Shown here in pieces: positions 46,279 through 57,100 of a stretch of 64,000 nt of DNA (within the stretch, counting starts at the first letter, position 1; the number at the start of each line of letters is the position of its first letter). The notes under the pieces were generated by a model. The model was not told the origin of the DNA. It saw only the letters and a program-made list of their open reading frames with translations, and did no database searches. The position numbers and the translations under genes are program-made. The stretch comes from Saprospiraceae bacterium (GTDB taxonomy: Bacteria > Bacteroidota > Bacteroidia > Chitinophagales > Saprospiraceae), in contig JADJGA010000014.1 of NCBI GenBank assembly GCA_016708265.1, positions 62,001 through 126,000 of the forward strand. Direction: 5' to 3'.

Positions 46279-47106
46279 ATGAAATACCTAATTATTTTAC
46301 TTTGGTTGATATTGGGTATCATTTATTTCTGGCTGTGGAACAGTGGTAAAAATAATTGTTGTGATGAAAACGGACTTGCCATTGAATCAAAAATGCCTGT
46401 GAATGGTGATAGCAGTGATACCAAAACATTAGAAAAACCAGATCTGCCACTTGCCTTTAACTGGAGTTCACCACTTGCAGTGAAAGGTGATGGTTTTAAG
46501 GCCTACAGGGATTCCATTATTTCATCTCTGAAAGATGATGAGATCCTCGAAATCACAGGCTATTACCGCCTCAGTGAGAAAAACACCGGCAATGAAGAAA
46601 ATCTCGGAATTGCCCGCGCAAAAGAGATCAGGAAATTGTTCCCTGAAATTCCCGATGAAAAAATCAGGCTGCTTAGCACAGTGGTTGATGAAAAGCCAGG
46701 AGAAAAGACAGGACTGTTTGCAAGTGCTTTATTTAATAACGCACTTAACCAGAAACAGGTCAAAGAAATTGCAAATACTGCACTGATCTATTTTCCGCCT
46801 AATTCAGTTAAAAAGCTCAATTCAAAAGAAATTGAGGCTTATCTTGACGAAGTTGCTGAAGTAGTCAAAGTTACAGGTGAAAAAGTATCACTTTCCGGAC
46901 ACACTGACAACATCGGTCCCGATCAGCCGAATCTGATCCTGGGACAGAACAGAGCAGATATAATAAAAACATATCTTCTTAAGAAGGGAGTTCCGGCAAC
47001 ACAGGTGATTTCTGAAAGTAAGGGCGAAAAAGCTCCGTTTGTTCCTAATACAAGCCTGGATAACAGGGCTAAAAACCGAAGAGTTGAATTAAAAATTATT
47101 AAATAA
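46279..47106 (+). CDS. OmpA-family protein with N-terminal membrane anchor
   Basis: 275 residues. An N-terminal membrane helix (LIILLWLILGIIYFWLW) is followed by a linker and a first partial OmpA-like segment (FKAYRDSIISSLKDDEILEITGYYR). The C-terminal OmpA domain at about residues 165-275 has IYFPPNSVKKL, SLSGHTDNIG, NLILGQNRADIIKTYLLKKGV and DNRAKNRRVELKI, which bind peptidoglycan. The start lies 218 bp after hemerythrin. The next gene (helix-hairpin-helix) follows after 15 bp, so they are probably co-transcribed. Confidence 0.88.
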   Translation: MKYLIILLWLILGIIYFWLWNSGKNNCCDENGLAIESKMPVNGDSSDTKTLEKPDLPLAFNWSSPLAVKGDGFKAYRDSIISSLKDDEILEITGYYRLSEKNTGNEENLGIARAKEIRKLFPEIPDEKIRLLSTVVDEKPGEKTGLFASALFNNALNQKQVKEIANTALIYFPPNSVKKLNSKEIEAYLDEVAEVVKVTGEKVSLSGHTDNIGPDQPNLILGQNRADIIKTYLLKKGVPATQVISESKGEKAPFVPNTSLDNRAKNRRVELKIIK

Positions 47107-47121
47107 ATAAAATATTTTATC

Positions 47122-48075
47122 ATGATTACACTAGCTAGTTTTTGCAATATTCCATGGTGGTGCGTATTATTATCATGGTTACTTCCATTTCTTCTTGGAT
47201 TGCTCCTGGGATGGTTGCTCTGGGCAAAATTCAAACAACTTTACGATAAACTTTACAAAGAATATAATGATCTCAGGATCAAACATATAGGTTTGGAAGA
47301 AGAACTTAAAAAATGTAAGTCACTTAAAAGTGATTATGTAAGTGAAATATCTATACTTAAGGGAAGGATCAGGGAACTTGAAGCCTACGAAAAGGAATAT
47401 AAGGGTATTACAAAAATGCAGACGTTCACTACCGAAGGAGAAGCAGGACTTGCTTTTGCTTCAGGGATTTCAGCCAATAAATTTGCGGCTCTAAAAGAGG
47501 ACAACCTGCAGGTAATTGAAGGTATAGGTCCCAAAATGGAAGAACTGCTCAAAAAGAACGGCATTTTGACCTTGACAGATCTGGCATCAAAAAATGCCGA
47601 TTATTTACGCTCTCTCCTCGATAAGGAAGGCAATAAATATTCAATGATAGACCCTACAACATGGTCAGGTCAGGCACTTCTGGCACGTGACGGACGATGG
47701 GATGACCTGATTGACATGCAGAAAAAACTCGATACCGGCAGAACAAACCAGACATCGGAAGAAACCGACAGCAAAGTAGAAAAGATCCTTATAAAAATGG
47801 GAGTTCTCAAAAGATGGGATCCCAACGACCTGAAAGCAATCGAAGGAGTTGGCCCGAAAATTGAAATACTGCTTCATGAAGCAGGTATTAAGACCTGGAA
47901 GGAACTTTCAGAGACCCCGGTAGAAAAAATACAGGAAATACTCGACAAAGGCGGACCAAAATTCAGCCTCGCTGATCCTGGCACATGGCCAAAACAGGCT
48001 AAACTGGCTGCTGAAGGCAAATGGACAGAGTTTGAAGAATACCTTGAACATCTGAACAAAGGAAAAGAGAAATAG
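47122..48075 (+). CDS. Membrane-anchored protein with two helix-hairpin-helix modules
   Basis: 317 residues. Residues of about 10-35 are a membrane helix (WWCVLLSWLLPFLLGLLLGWLLW), followed by a coiled coil (residues of about 40-95) and two modules built as DNLQVIEGIGPKMEELLKKNGI / DLKAIEGVGPKIEILLHEAGI, each with a conserved DPxTWxxQAxLAxxGxW follow-on. These resemble the helix-hairpin-helix domain of flap-endonuclease-like DUF4332 proteins. The duplication is internal. Nucleic-acid binding is inferred; with a membrane anchor it may instead act as a protein scaffold. It shares an operon with the upstream OmpA gene and ends at a strong terminator. Confidence 0.82.
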   Translation: MITLASFCNIPWWCVLLSWLLPFLLGLLLGWLLWAKFKQLYDKLYKEYNDLRIKHIGLEEELKKCKSLKSDYVSEISILKGRIRELEAYEKEYKGITKMQTFTTEGEAGLAFASGISANKFAALKEDNLQVIEGIGPKMEELLKKNGILTLTDLASKNADYLRSLLDKEGNKYSMIDPTTWSGQALLARDGRWDDLIDMQKKLDTGRTNQTSEETDSKVEKILIKMGVLKRWDPNDLKAIEGVGPKIEILLHEAGIKTWKELSETPVEKIQEILDKGGPKFSLADPGTWPKQAKLAAEGKWTEFEEYLEHLNKGKEK

Positions 48076-48087
48076 CGACAAGTGAAA

Positions 48088-48122
48088 AAAAGACCCGGGC
48101 AATACTGTCCGGGTCTTTTTTT
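48088..48122. terminator. Bidirectional terminator
   Basis: AGACCCGG (48091-48098) pairs with CCGGGTCT (48109-48116), flanked by an A run before and a T run after. It suits both the plus-strand helix-hairpin-helix gene and the minus-strand PAP2 gene that converge here. Confidence 0.85.
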
Positions 48123-48160
48123 CTATTACCATATATCAAGTTTAAAAAACTAATTAATCA

Positions 48161-48778
48161 TCAGTCTCCCAAAACTTGGTCTTTAATCGAATTCTTCTTC
48201 CTCCCCTGCAGCCACTTATTACCTCTATAAGTGAAATATGAAGAGGCTGTGCCAACCAAAGCACCTACCACAACATCGCTGGGATAGTGGACACCCAGAT
48301 GCATGCGTGAATATCCCACTGATCCGGCATAAATATAAGAAGGTACAATAACATACCATTTTGGGAATGCAAGGCTCAGTGAAGTAGCAGTTGCAAATGC
48401 CGCTTCAGTATGTCCGGAAGGGAATGAGGGAGAACCACCATCTGAACGTTTTTCCAGGTAAGGATAAGTTACAAATGGCCTTTCCCTGTTGATTATAAAT
48501 TTCATTGATTTTGATACAACTGTTGATACTATTATGGATTCCACCATCACTATCCCCTTTCTTTTTATATCTTTATTTTTTCCGATCAACCCGGCTGAGT
48601 AAACTATCAATGGTGTGGCAATAGCAACAGTATTTACACTGTTGGAAAAAAAATGGAAAGTTGGGTCCAGGTCCCTGTTGCGGTTCAGATTGATATTTCT
48701 GAGAATGTTTATATCATAATTTTGAGTTTGTGCACTGGTAGACCAAAGTATTATAATTATTGCTATTAGATGTTTCAT
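48161..48778 (-). CDS. PAP2-family phosphatase
   Basis: 205 residues from ATG 48778 (MKHLIAIIIILWSTSAQ), preferred over the frame start at 48796 because it gives a clean signal-like N-terminus. The three active-site motifs are present: KFIINRERP (motif 1), PSFPSGHTEAA with the general acid His (motif 2), and SRMHLGVHYPSDVVVG with the nucleophilic His (motif 3). Members remove phosphate from lipid or undecaprenyl pyrophosphates in the envelope. Length is normal and no break is seen. Converges with the helix-hairpin-helix gene at a bidirectional terminator. Confidence 0.9.
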   Translation of the reverse strand: MKHLIAIIIILWSTSAQTQNYDINILRNINLNRNRDLDPTFHFFSNSVNTVAIATPLIVYSAGLIGKNKDIKRKGIVMVESIIVSTVVSKSMKFIINRERPFVTYPYLEKRSDGGSPSFPSGHTEAAFATATSLSLAFPKWYVIVPSYIYAGSVGYSRMHLGVHYPSDVVVGALVGTASSYFTYRGNKWLQGRKKNSIKDQVLGD

Positions 48779-49080
48779 TTGTAAAACCAAAAACATTTTT
48801 TTAAATCTGAATCATTTTTAGGTAAAATTAATAATTCAGGATTTGATTTCCGGATACAGAGTAAAACGAATTTTCGATTTGTATATTTCAGTTTTCCATT
48901 ATTTCCTTTTATACTAAAAACAAAAGAAAATTTGGACTAATATTTGGTATAGACCAACTGAAATATTAAGTATTATAATAAAGAATAGGATTTATATTGA
49001 TAATTAAAATTGTAACATCAGTGCAATTCAAAATTTCATATTGATATTAAATGAAAACTTTGAACAGTAAGTTTTAAAAG
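48779..49080. other. Intergenic region
   Basis: About 300 bp between PAP2 and the end of the surface-apparatus operon; AT-rich with no gene, hairpin or repeat that I trust. Confidence 0.4.
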
Positions 49081-51147
49081 TTAAAAATTAAATATTACCT
49101 CTTTACTAAAATCCGATTGCCATTCTTTTTCATTTATAGCTTTTACTTTAAATCGGATAATATCGCCTTTTTTATAGGATTTGTCAATGAATATATTTTC
49201 CCCGTTTACTGATTTATATGTTAAATATGGATGGTCGTTAACAGATTGGTAAATGATAAATCTATAATTTTTAAAATCCTTGTAGTCCCATAATAATTTC
49301 ACCCTATTTGTCTTTTCGTCATGTGTCAAAGTTATCATTTCAATAGGAGGAAGTATTTTTTTCACATAAGCTGTAACAGTTATTGTTCCCACCCTTTCAG
49401 ATTCAAGACCAGCATCATCCACTGCATATACCTGATAATTATACTTTTCTCCAGGAATAACCGACAAGTCTTTATAATATCCTTGTTTATTCAAAATACC
49501 TTCAGCATGTATTATCTCGTATATATTTGTTCCGTTTTTCTGTCTTACTAAATAATTTTTGAATACATCAATAGAGGAACTGTTGTACCATTCTAATTCA
49601 ATTCCGGTTTCAGTTACCCTTGAACCAATAAAAACAGGAGATGCCGGTGGCACCAAATCGGGTTTTTTAAGCATTAATACTTCAGAATACTTTGAGTAAT
49701 TGGATCGCTGATCTATTGCCACAACTTTATAATAAATATTCTCAGTCAAAACATTTAGTGGTATAGTATCTCTCCATACTGTGTCCTGCAATGGATGATC
49801 AGTAATGTTAATAAATGTGTGTCTTTTATCGTTGGAATAATGAACAAGGTATCCTTTGAGGTCAGGTTCCATACCCAAATTCCACTTAACAGTAACAATT
49901 CCATTTGTATCTATTATGCCTGTCAACCCTTTTGGGGCATTTGGTGGTATCGAATCAATGATGGTTCCATATTGTGGCATTGACACGTTGACATTGCCTT
50001 CATTATCAAATATACCTATAAAGTAATAGTTGTTGATTAGGTCATTGCAGGTAGAATCAATGTATGTTCTTGTAACAGGAGGAAGTACTGACTTAGTAAT
50101 TTCGATGTACTCCTTTTCTTTTTCATCTGATTTAGAGATACGAAATCCTGCAATGTCTGATTGGGTTGGATCAACTTCCCAGTTTATCTGCATTCTGTTA
50201 TTGCCAAGATATTTGGTAGTAATATTGTATGGAGCAGTTGGTGGAGTTCGGTCTTTGCCCTGCAATATAATCACTTCTGACATCGGACCAGATGTACCAT
50301 AGGATGTTAGTCCTTCAATTTTATAAAAATATGCTTTGTAATTTGTCGGTAGTGAATCCCTGAACATCATTAGCTTGTCGTCCTTGTATGCTCTATAAGC
50401 AAATGGTATTTCGTTCAATTTTTTGAAGTTTTTTCCATCTTCACCCCGATATACGTTGTATGCAGAGTAGTATGGTTGGAAAAATTCTCTATTCCAGTAC
50501 AGTTGCACATTTTTTTCACCTTCATATGTTTTTTCGAAAAATACTTTAGGCCATTCTTCAGTGCTTTCGGTATTGATAGTAACTGCACTTGGGGTTATCG
50601 ATATACTGGTATCCGGACATATAGAAGAAATCCTGTAGATAAAAATCTTTCCGATATCCACTTGATCCTCATATCGAAGTGCAGCAGATTTAGCTGCCAA
50701 TGCGCTAAATTCACAAGAAAGCATGCAAGCTGAATACAAATTATTGAATTGATCGGCAGACTTAAAAACGTCATTGATATTTTGTAAGTTGAATTTTTGC
50801 TTCTCGCCGAGAATGGTTTGTCCTGCGGCTTGCAGGTAGATATCATCTCTGTTTGATGCTACCAAATTTTTCCATTGTTCCAGGTTAAGGGGCTTCAATG
50901 CTGGAGCAATTGTTTGCCATTTTAGGGTGTCATCTGCGTTCTTACTGAGTTCTGCTCTTTCTAATTTATACCCATAGTAGTTTCCCAATTCCCATGCTGA
51001 GGGAGTCGTAGGAACCCAACGTAAGACTACTCGCCCATTTCCAAAGTGAACTCCACTAAGCTTAATGGCATGATCCAGAGTATCCTGACTTTTGACACTT
51101 ATTAAAAAACAGATGTTGATCATTAAAAACAAACTTACTTTTTTCAT
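49081..51147 (-). CDS. Secreted multi-fibronectin-III-domain protein of the surface operon
   Basis: 688 residues with signal peptide (MKKVSLFLMINICFLISVKSQ). Residues of about 30-65 contain VLRWVPTTPSAWELGNYYGYKLERA. At least four fibronectin type III domains follow at about 215-300, 305-400, 405-500 and 505-600, with linkers of the TPPTAPYNI, IPPNAPKGL and VPPASPVFI style; a fifth, weaker one ends the chain (IEMITLTHDEKTNRVKLLWDY). No T9SS sorting domain or catalytic motif is seen. The ATG at 51147 overlaps the stop of the 2411-residue protein by 4 bp (ATGA), so the two are translationally coupled and probably function together as a stalk. Confidence 0.85.
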   Translation of the reverse strand: MKKVSLFLMINICFLISVKSQDTLDHAIKLSGVHFGNGRVVLRWVPTTPSAWELGNYYGYKLERAELSKNADDTLKWQTIAPALKPLNLEQWKNLVASNRDDIYLQAAGQTILGEKQKFNLQNINDVFKSADQFNNLYSACMLSCEFSALAAKSAALRYEDQVDIGKIFIYRISSICPDTSISITPSAVTINTESTEEWPKVFFEKTYEGEKNVQLYWNREFFQPYYSAYNVYRGEDGKNFKKLNEIPFAYRAYKDDKLMMFRDSLPTNYKAYFYKIEGLTSYGTSGPMSEVIILQGKDRTPPTAPYNITTKYLGNNRMQINWEVDPTQSDIAGFRISKSDEKEKEYIEITKSVLPPVTRTYIDSTCNDLINNYYFIGIFDNEGNVNVSMPQYGTIIDSIPPNAPKGLTGIIDTNGIVTVKWNLGMEPDLKGYLVHYSNDKRHTFINITDHPLQDTVWRDTIPLNVLTENIYYKVVAIDQRSNYSKYSEVLMLKKPDLVPPASPVFIGSRVTETGIELEWYNSSSIDVFKNYLVRQKNGTNIYEIIHAEGILNKQGYYKDLSVIPGEKYNYQVYAVDDAGLESERVGTITVTAYVKKILPPIEMITLTHDEKTNRVKLLWDYKDFKNYRFIIYQSVNDHPYLTYKSVNGENIFIDKSYKKGDIIRFKVKAINEKEWQSDFSKEVIFNF

Positions 51148-54100
51148 TTCTTTTTAGGAATTGTAGTGGTTTTAGTAAATGAAATACTCTTTATGGTGCC
51201 TTGGATATCAACACCATTTTGTGATGGAAATACATAATAGGCACCAAATTCTTGTTTGCCATTGGTCATCCTGCTTGCTACAATATTATCCCGGGAAAGA
51301 ATGTCGATGACTATGTTTCTCTGTGTGGTGTTGAAATAATTATTGTACAATGTAAATGGAGCAGTAAATGGAACTGGATTCATGTTGGAATGCACAAAAG
51401 TTGTAATCACACTTTTCAATTGTCGATAATGCTGCCAGCCCCGCATATGAGGAGCATATGTGATACCTGTCTTTGGTGGGGTAGTGGTAGTTAATGTCAA
51501 ATGACCTTTAATTCCACTTAATGCAGGTTTATAGATGGAAGAAGCAGTACCTGTTGCACCTGATGATAAGGATTCTGTCACTCCAAATGCTCCATTGATC
51601 GTACCCCGATTTAATGGACTTAATATAGGAGCAGTAGTATGCCAGGTTATATTGCTGGCATATAGTCTTGATTGCCATGTATTGGCAAGAGCGGGAACTG
51701 TTATAAAAGGATTGACTAAACGTAAATCTGTTATAGCTTGCAATCTAATCATGTTAACTGTTATCCATGGAGCTACTATGTTTCTTCTTACTACGTCTCG
51801 AAGGTACAGATTAGAACCAATTTCTCCACTGTCAGCATATGGATCAAACTCATCAGGATATTCATCTTTCAAATAGAATTTTACCCTTGGTGTGAACTCC
51901 CTTGATGTAGTATTTTCGCCTACCTTAAATGCACGACGATCCACCCATTCTAAGTTCTCATTGAAATCATTTTCAAAGTCTAACCATTTTAATTCACCAA
52001 AGCTATTTTCTGCTACTTGCCAATTGCTATTCATTTTCAATTTATCATACCATGTATTATATTTAGATGTCTTGAAGTAGTAGCTAAATATTTCTCTCTC
52101 ATACTGTCCCACTTGACCACCTGGTAATGTAATTTTCTTGAATTGATTACTGTTTACTGTGCTTAAGCCAAGAATGGAATGCAAGTTTTGTATCCCGGAT
52201 TGAAGTGTTAGATTAGAAATAGATCCCATACTTGAAGCACTAAAAACAATCCCTTGACTGCTATTGTTCCTTCTTACAGGAACATCTTTTCGTATGATCT
52301 GCAGGCAATAAATCTTATCAGGATTCAGATCTGTCACATTAAAGGCAATAACTCTGGTGCCATCAAGTATGTAAGCATCCTTAGTAATGACTTCATTGTC
52401 TTCTGAAGTGAACTTGGCAGTGAAGGTAGTATTGTATTCACTAACATCGCCTTCAGAAGTCAAGAATGTATTTCTGCCATTGAGTAATCGAATATATCCG
52501 AAGTTTTCTTGCGTTTCTCCTTTCAAAAAGTTATGCTGATTTCTATATGGATAAGTGAAATTCAAATTTTCTTCTACTACGTGATCAGGCTCAGGACCAG
52601 TCGTAAAATTGGAAGTACGAACTTCACTAAAAACACTTCCTCTCAATCTCAGGTCATTGCCGTTTTCTCTTAACCTTGCTTCTACTCTTATATTATATTG
52701 TGTATCTCCATATAAAGCATCTATTGGATCGAAGGTATAGATATTGTTTTCTTCAGACCACGAACTGCTACCTGTAATGTTGGCTGTAGTGCCATTTTTT
52801 ATCAAAGAAAATGAATACATATAGGGTTGTATTCTTCTTATCGATGGTGGGTCTATTTGCGAAACATATTCAGGTATTTCATATATTCTATTCATTTCCA
52901 TAGAAAAGGCTACTGCACAAGTTGTATATACTGATACATCAGTGCTGCCATCGTGAGGTGTGACATCTTGTATAAGTGTCACATCTCCAAATGGATTGCC
53001 TGTATGCACTGGGTGACATACTGTGCCTGCTTCCAAATTGAAACTACAATTTCCGGATGCCAGGCCATCACATATATCATAATACATGCTTCCTCTGCCC
53101 GATATCCATTCCGGATTGGGGAGTCCACCCTGAAGAATGAGTGCAGCACCTGCTGATAAAATATTTGCTTCAATCACATCGAAAAACAAATTGATTCTAA
53201 TGCCAAATCTTCCTTCTATGCCCGCATACATTTGTCCCATGGCATACCAACCATCAGAGCCGGGAATCATGCCGGTGCCAGCGCATGTTCGGTCTCCTTC
53301 AAGGGCTTTAGTAATATTGATATCAAAACCCATAACAGCGTTTAAAGCGAAGAAAAATGGAAAGAACTCTGCATCAAAACCCATACGCATAGTCATGCCA
53401 AAGGCAAACCCTGATCCTGTAGGAACTGGTCTTGGATTCCCAGCCAAAAATGCTCCTGGATCACCTGTGGTACTCGCATTCAGACCCCGATTAAATATTC
53501 GTACAAAATCAGCATGGGGCTCTGGCATGACAGTAGGTACTCCATCCCCAATCATAAGGTAGGTAGTGACCTCAGCAAGATTTTGACCACCGATGCCCAA
53601 TGCTACTCCACATCGATTGGTTGGTGTCCCCATCCAAAAGTAATTTTCTTCAGGTGATGCTTTGAAAGTAGCCCAGACCATAGCATGATCTGCAGTCCAA
53701 CCAGATGGTGGATTTGGTACAGAACCTAATCCATATAAGATAGGCGAAGATGTAGGCACTTTGAGTTTTACGAAAAATTGTCCATTGAATGTAGCAGGTG
53801 CAGCAGCCGGTGTGTTGAGCGTAAGTCTTACATATCCTGCTACCGGGCTATTGCCTTCTCTTCCGAGGGTAGCTATGCTGATACCATCAGACATGACTCT
53901 AAAAGAACCTGTAAGTTGTATCATAGTGAGTCCATGAGCAAAACTAAATGTAGCTTCTAATTCTACATCGAGATTATAAGCTTGACCATTGTCATTGGAT
54001 CCAAGGATGACCATGAATTTCAATCCCAGATCAGTAGCAAAATGGGGTTCATATGGCATCGATTCTCTGGGTCTGGGTGGTGCACTTGATGGTGTCATAA

Positions 54101-57100
54101 CACTGCCTCCACTTGGCAATGCGCCTGTTCTCCGCATATGATGATAAAATCCACCACCAAGTCCATATAGGGAGACTCCAGAAAATAATGTAATGCCTGG
54201 GGTAAAGATAACTGTTCCATCTACATAAAAGAAAGAATACCACTGGGGAGTATTGAATGTTGAAGCAGCAGCCTCTTTATATGTGCCAAAATCAGCGTTT
54301 ATATCAATACCTATTCTCATTCCGAGATTCAGTCCCACCGTCAATCCACCTCGTACACCTTCAAGGGTTGGAGTCTTATAAAATTCAAGATATCCAGCCA
54401 GTGTGACATCAGATGATTCTATATTTAAGTCGATTCGTTCCAATTGTACACCAGTGACATCAAATCGTTGAGGCGAGGCAGTGAGATCCATATTTATTAG
54501 AAGTGAGACCTTTGCTGCAGCTGAAAATCCACCTTCGCTGCCTGTTAAAGTAAGTCGGGGCTGAATGGTTATTTTATCATTTGAAAAACTAAAATGATCC
54601 AGCCCTATTGGAAATCCTGACAATGTAGATTCACTGCTTTCGGCAGGTAAAAAAAATAGGGACTCATCATTATCGAACCAGGCATCTCCACCTTCGGATC
54701 TACCTCCGCCAGGACCACCAAAATCTCCCAGACCGGTCAAAGAGTATGCAAATGCTGTTGTATCAAATCCTGTTTCGGAATTGACTCTTAAATTCTGTAT
54801 CACAATCTGAGGCATATTAAGTGAACCTGACATAGGTCTTTCACTCAAATTGCTATTACTTATACTTAGTGAAGCACAAAGATTTGCTTCTATAAAACTT
54901 TCTGATCCAATAGACAATGTGATATAACTTCCCGTCCTAATTGTAGCCATTGCCATTGATACCGGAATCCTTAAGTTTTCAGCTGGTTTGACTGAAACTA
55001 CAAGGTTAAAATTTCCATCATGGTGCTCCAGGGCTGCACGATATTTCATGTATTGAGTAGCGTCAGCAATGGGAAGACCTAATTTGCCACTAAATCCAAA
55101 AGCCTCAAAATTATTCTGAACTATATCCAAAAATACGGTATCCAATGAAGCTGCCCAACCATTCATGTCTCCATTTCCATCCCATCTTAAAATGTTTTCT
55201 GCCGATGCCCTGAAAGTTAAGCCAGTATTGTCAATAAACATATTGCGAAGTGCAAATGTCAATCTGTTGTGATCAGGACCTTGCAGATGCTCAGGAGTTT
55301 TAACGCTCAGTTCTTCCATATAAAAACCTTTCCAGGTATTCTCCATGCCGCTTCCGGAGAATGCAGGATGAAGGTACCCGTCAGGTAAGGCAGATCTCAT
55401 TCCTTCCGGATTTTGAATATCTGACAAATCAATCCAAACATTTCTGGCTGGGGTGAATCCCCAACCTTCGGCACCCGGTATTTGGAAATTGTCCATATCC
55501 AGTCTTATCAATATATTTCCACCGTTGGTATATCTCCCGGCAAACCTCGCTTCTACCTGTCCTGTTTCTTTTATATTCCCGCGTTCATCTTCAGGCAACA
55601 ACCATTCTCTCGTAAATCTGATAGATCCTGCCAGATTTAGGGCTTTGAAACCGTTGCAATCCCACTCAACGGAGGTAATGTTTGATATTGATGGATTTTC
55701 AAAAGCTCCCTTGATCCTGAATTCATTAGTTGATCCCAATGGAAATACCTGATCCTGCGGCAGGTATAACCTGACATCATTTCCTAAACCTTCATTTGTA
55801 ATACAAACCTGTGCACCTAAAGAAATAAAGCCATTCAATTCCTGCATCGTTGGAATTCTGATATTAACCACAATATCCATGTGAGCAGTATCTTTTTTAA
55901 ATGTCATATTTGTAACACCGATAATTATTCTGTTTTCACCTACCTCTTTATCAATTCCGATTGGCAAACTTACCTGTGATCCACTTGCCAAAAGGCTTAG
56001 TAATTTGCCTCCGGCCTCAATAGATGCTTCCATTGCATCAGCCGAAGTTTCATCCATCCCAAGAATTCTCCCAACTGATGATGTATGGCTGCTCAATGGG
56101 AAAGACTGGTCTCTAACCGGTGTTATTGTTCCTCCGATCATTTGTCGTGCAGCATTAAGTTGAACTCCTGAAAAATTAATTCGTACTTTTATATTATTGA
56201 GAAATGGTATTACTATTGCTCCTGTACCATTGCTCGAAGTTCCGATGCCGGCTTCTGTCACTTCCACCGCAAATCCGGCAACAGTAAAAGTATTTGAGCC
56301 ATAAACTCCACCTGAAGCAGTATTGTCAGTAATACGAGGAAAGTCACATGGCGAGGAACATTCAGATTCAGAATTTTCGCCTTCAGCCTCATCATCATCT
56401 TCTTCCATATCATACATTTGGGCACAGTAAATCATCTCTCTTGATGCGGCAGGATCTGCTATCTCACCTGCCTCTATAGAAAATCGACGAATTGCACTTT
56501 GGTGATAAATGTCTGCATCACTAATTACTGAACCCGTCTGACAAGGAGATAATGTTGTGAACTGATCCGGGTTTTTGAGCCAGACCACTCTCCAGTAATA
56601 AGTATCATTTTGGCTGAATTGGTGGCTGATATTTATGTCTTTATAAACATCATTTATCCAGTTGTCTTGATCAAATAATCTGGCAGGAGTCGCATCAAAG
56701 GTGCCGGAAAATGGCTCCCAGTTTGGGTTATCTTCATTGAAAACATCCCTGTTATCATAAGGATTTCCCTGTATTTTTTTTAAAGTACAAAAAACAATTG
56801 AGTTATTATCAAATGATATGTTAGTTGCTACCTGAAGTACGCATTTTTCCCTTGTGACCAAATTGGGTACTATTGGAGGATTATCACCTTCTATTTTGAA
56901 AATTTTAAAAAGAGGAAGTGGATTTCCACTTACATTTCCTGTTGAAAAACTAAAATCAACATTGCCTGATGAAAATACAGCATCGTTTTCGGGCTCGTCC
57001 AAAATAGGTTTAGGCATACCAAAAACACAGGGATTTGATGAAAAGAATTCATTTAAATTTATGGTCTGATTGTATATATTATGGTCTTGTAATGATTTGT

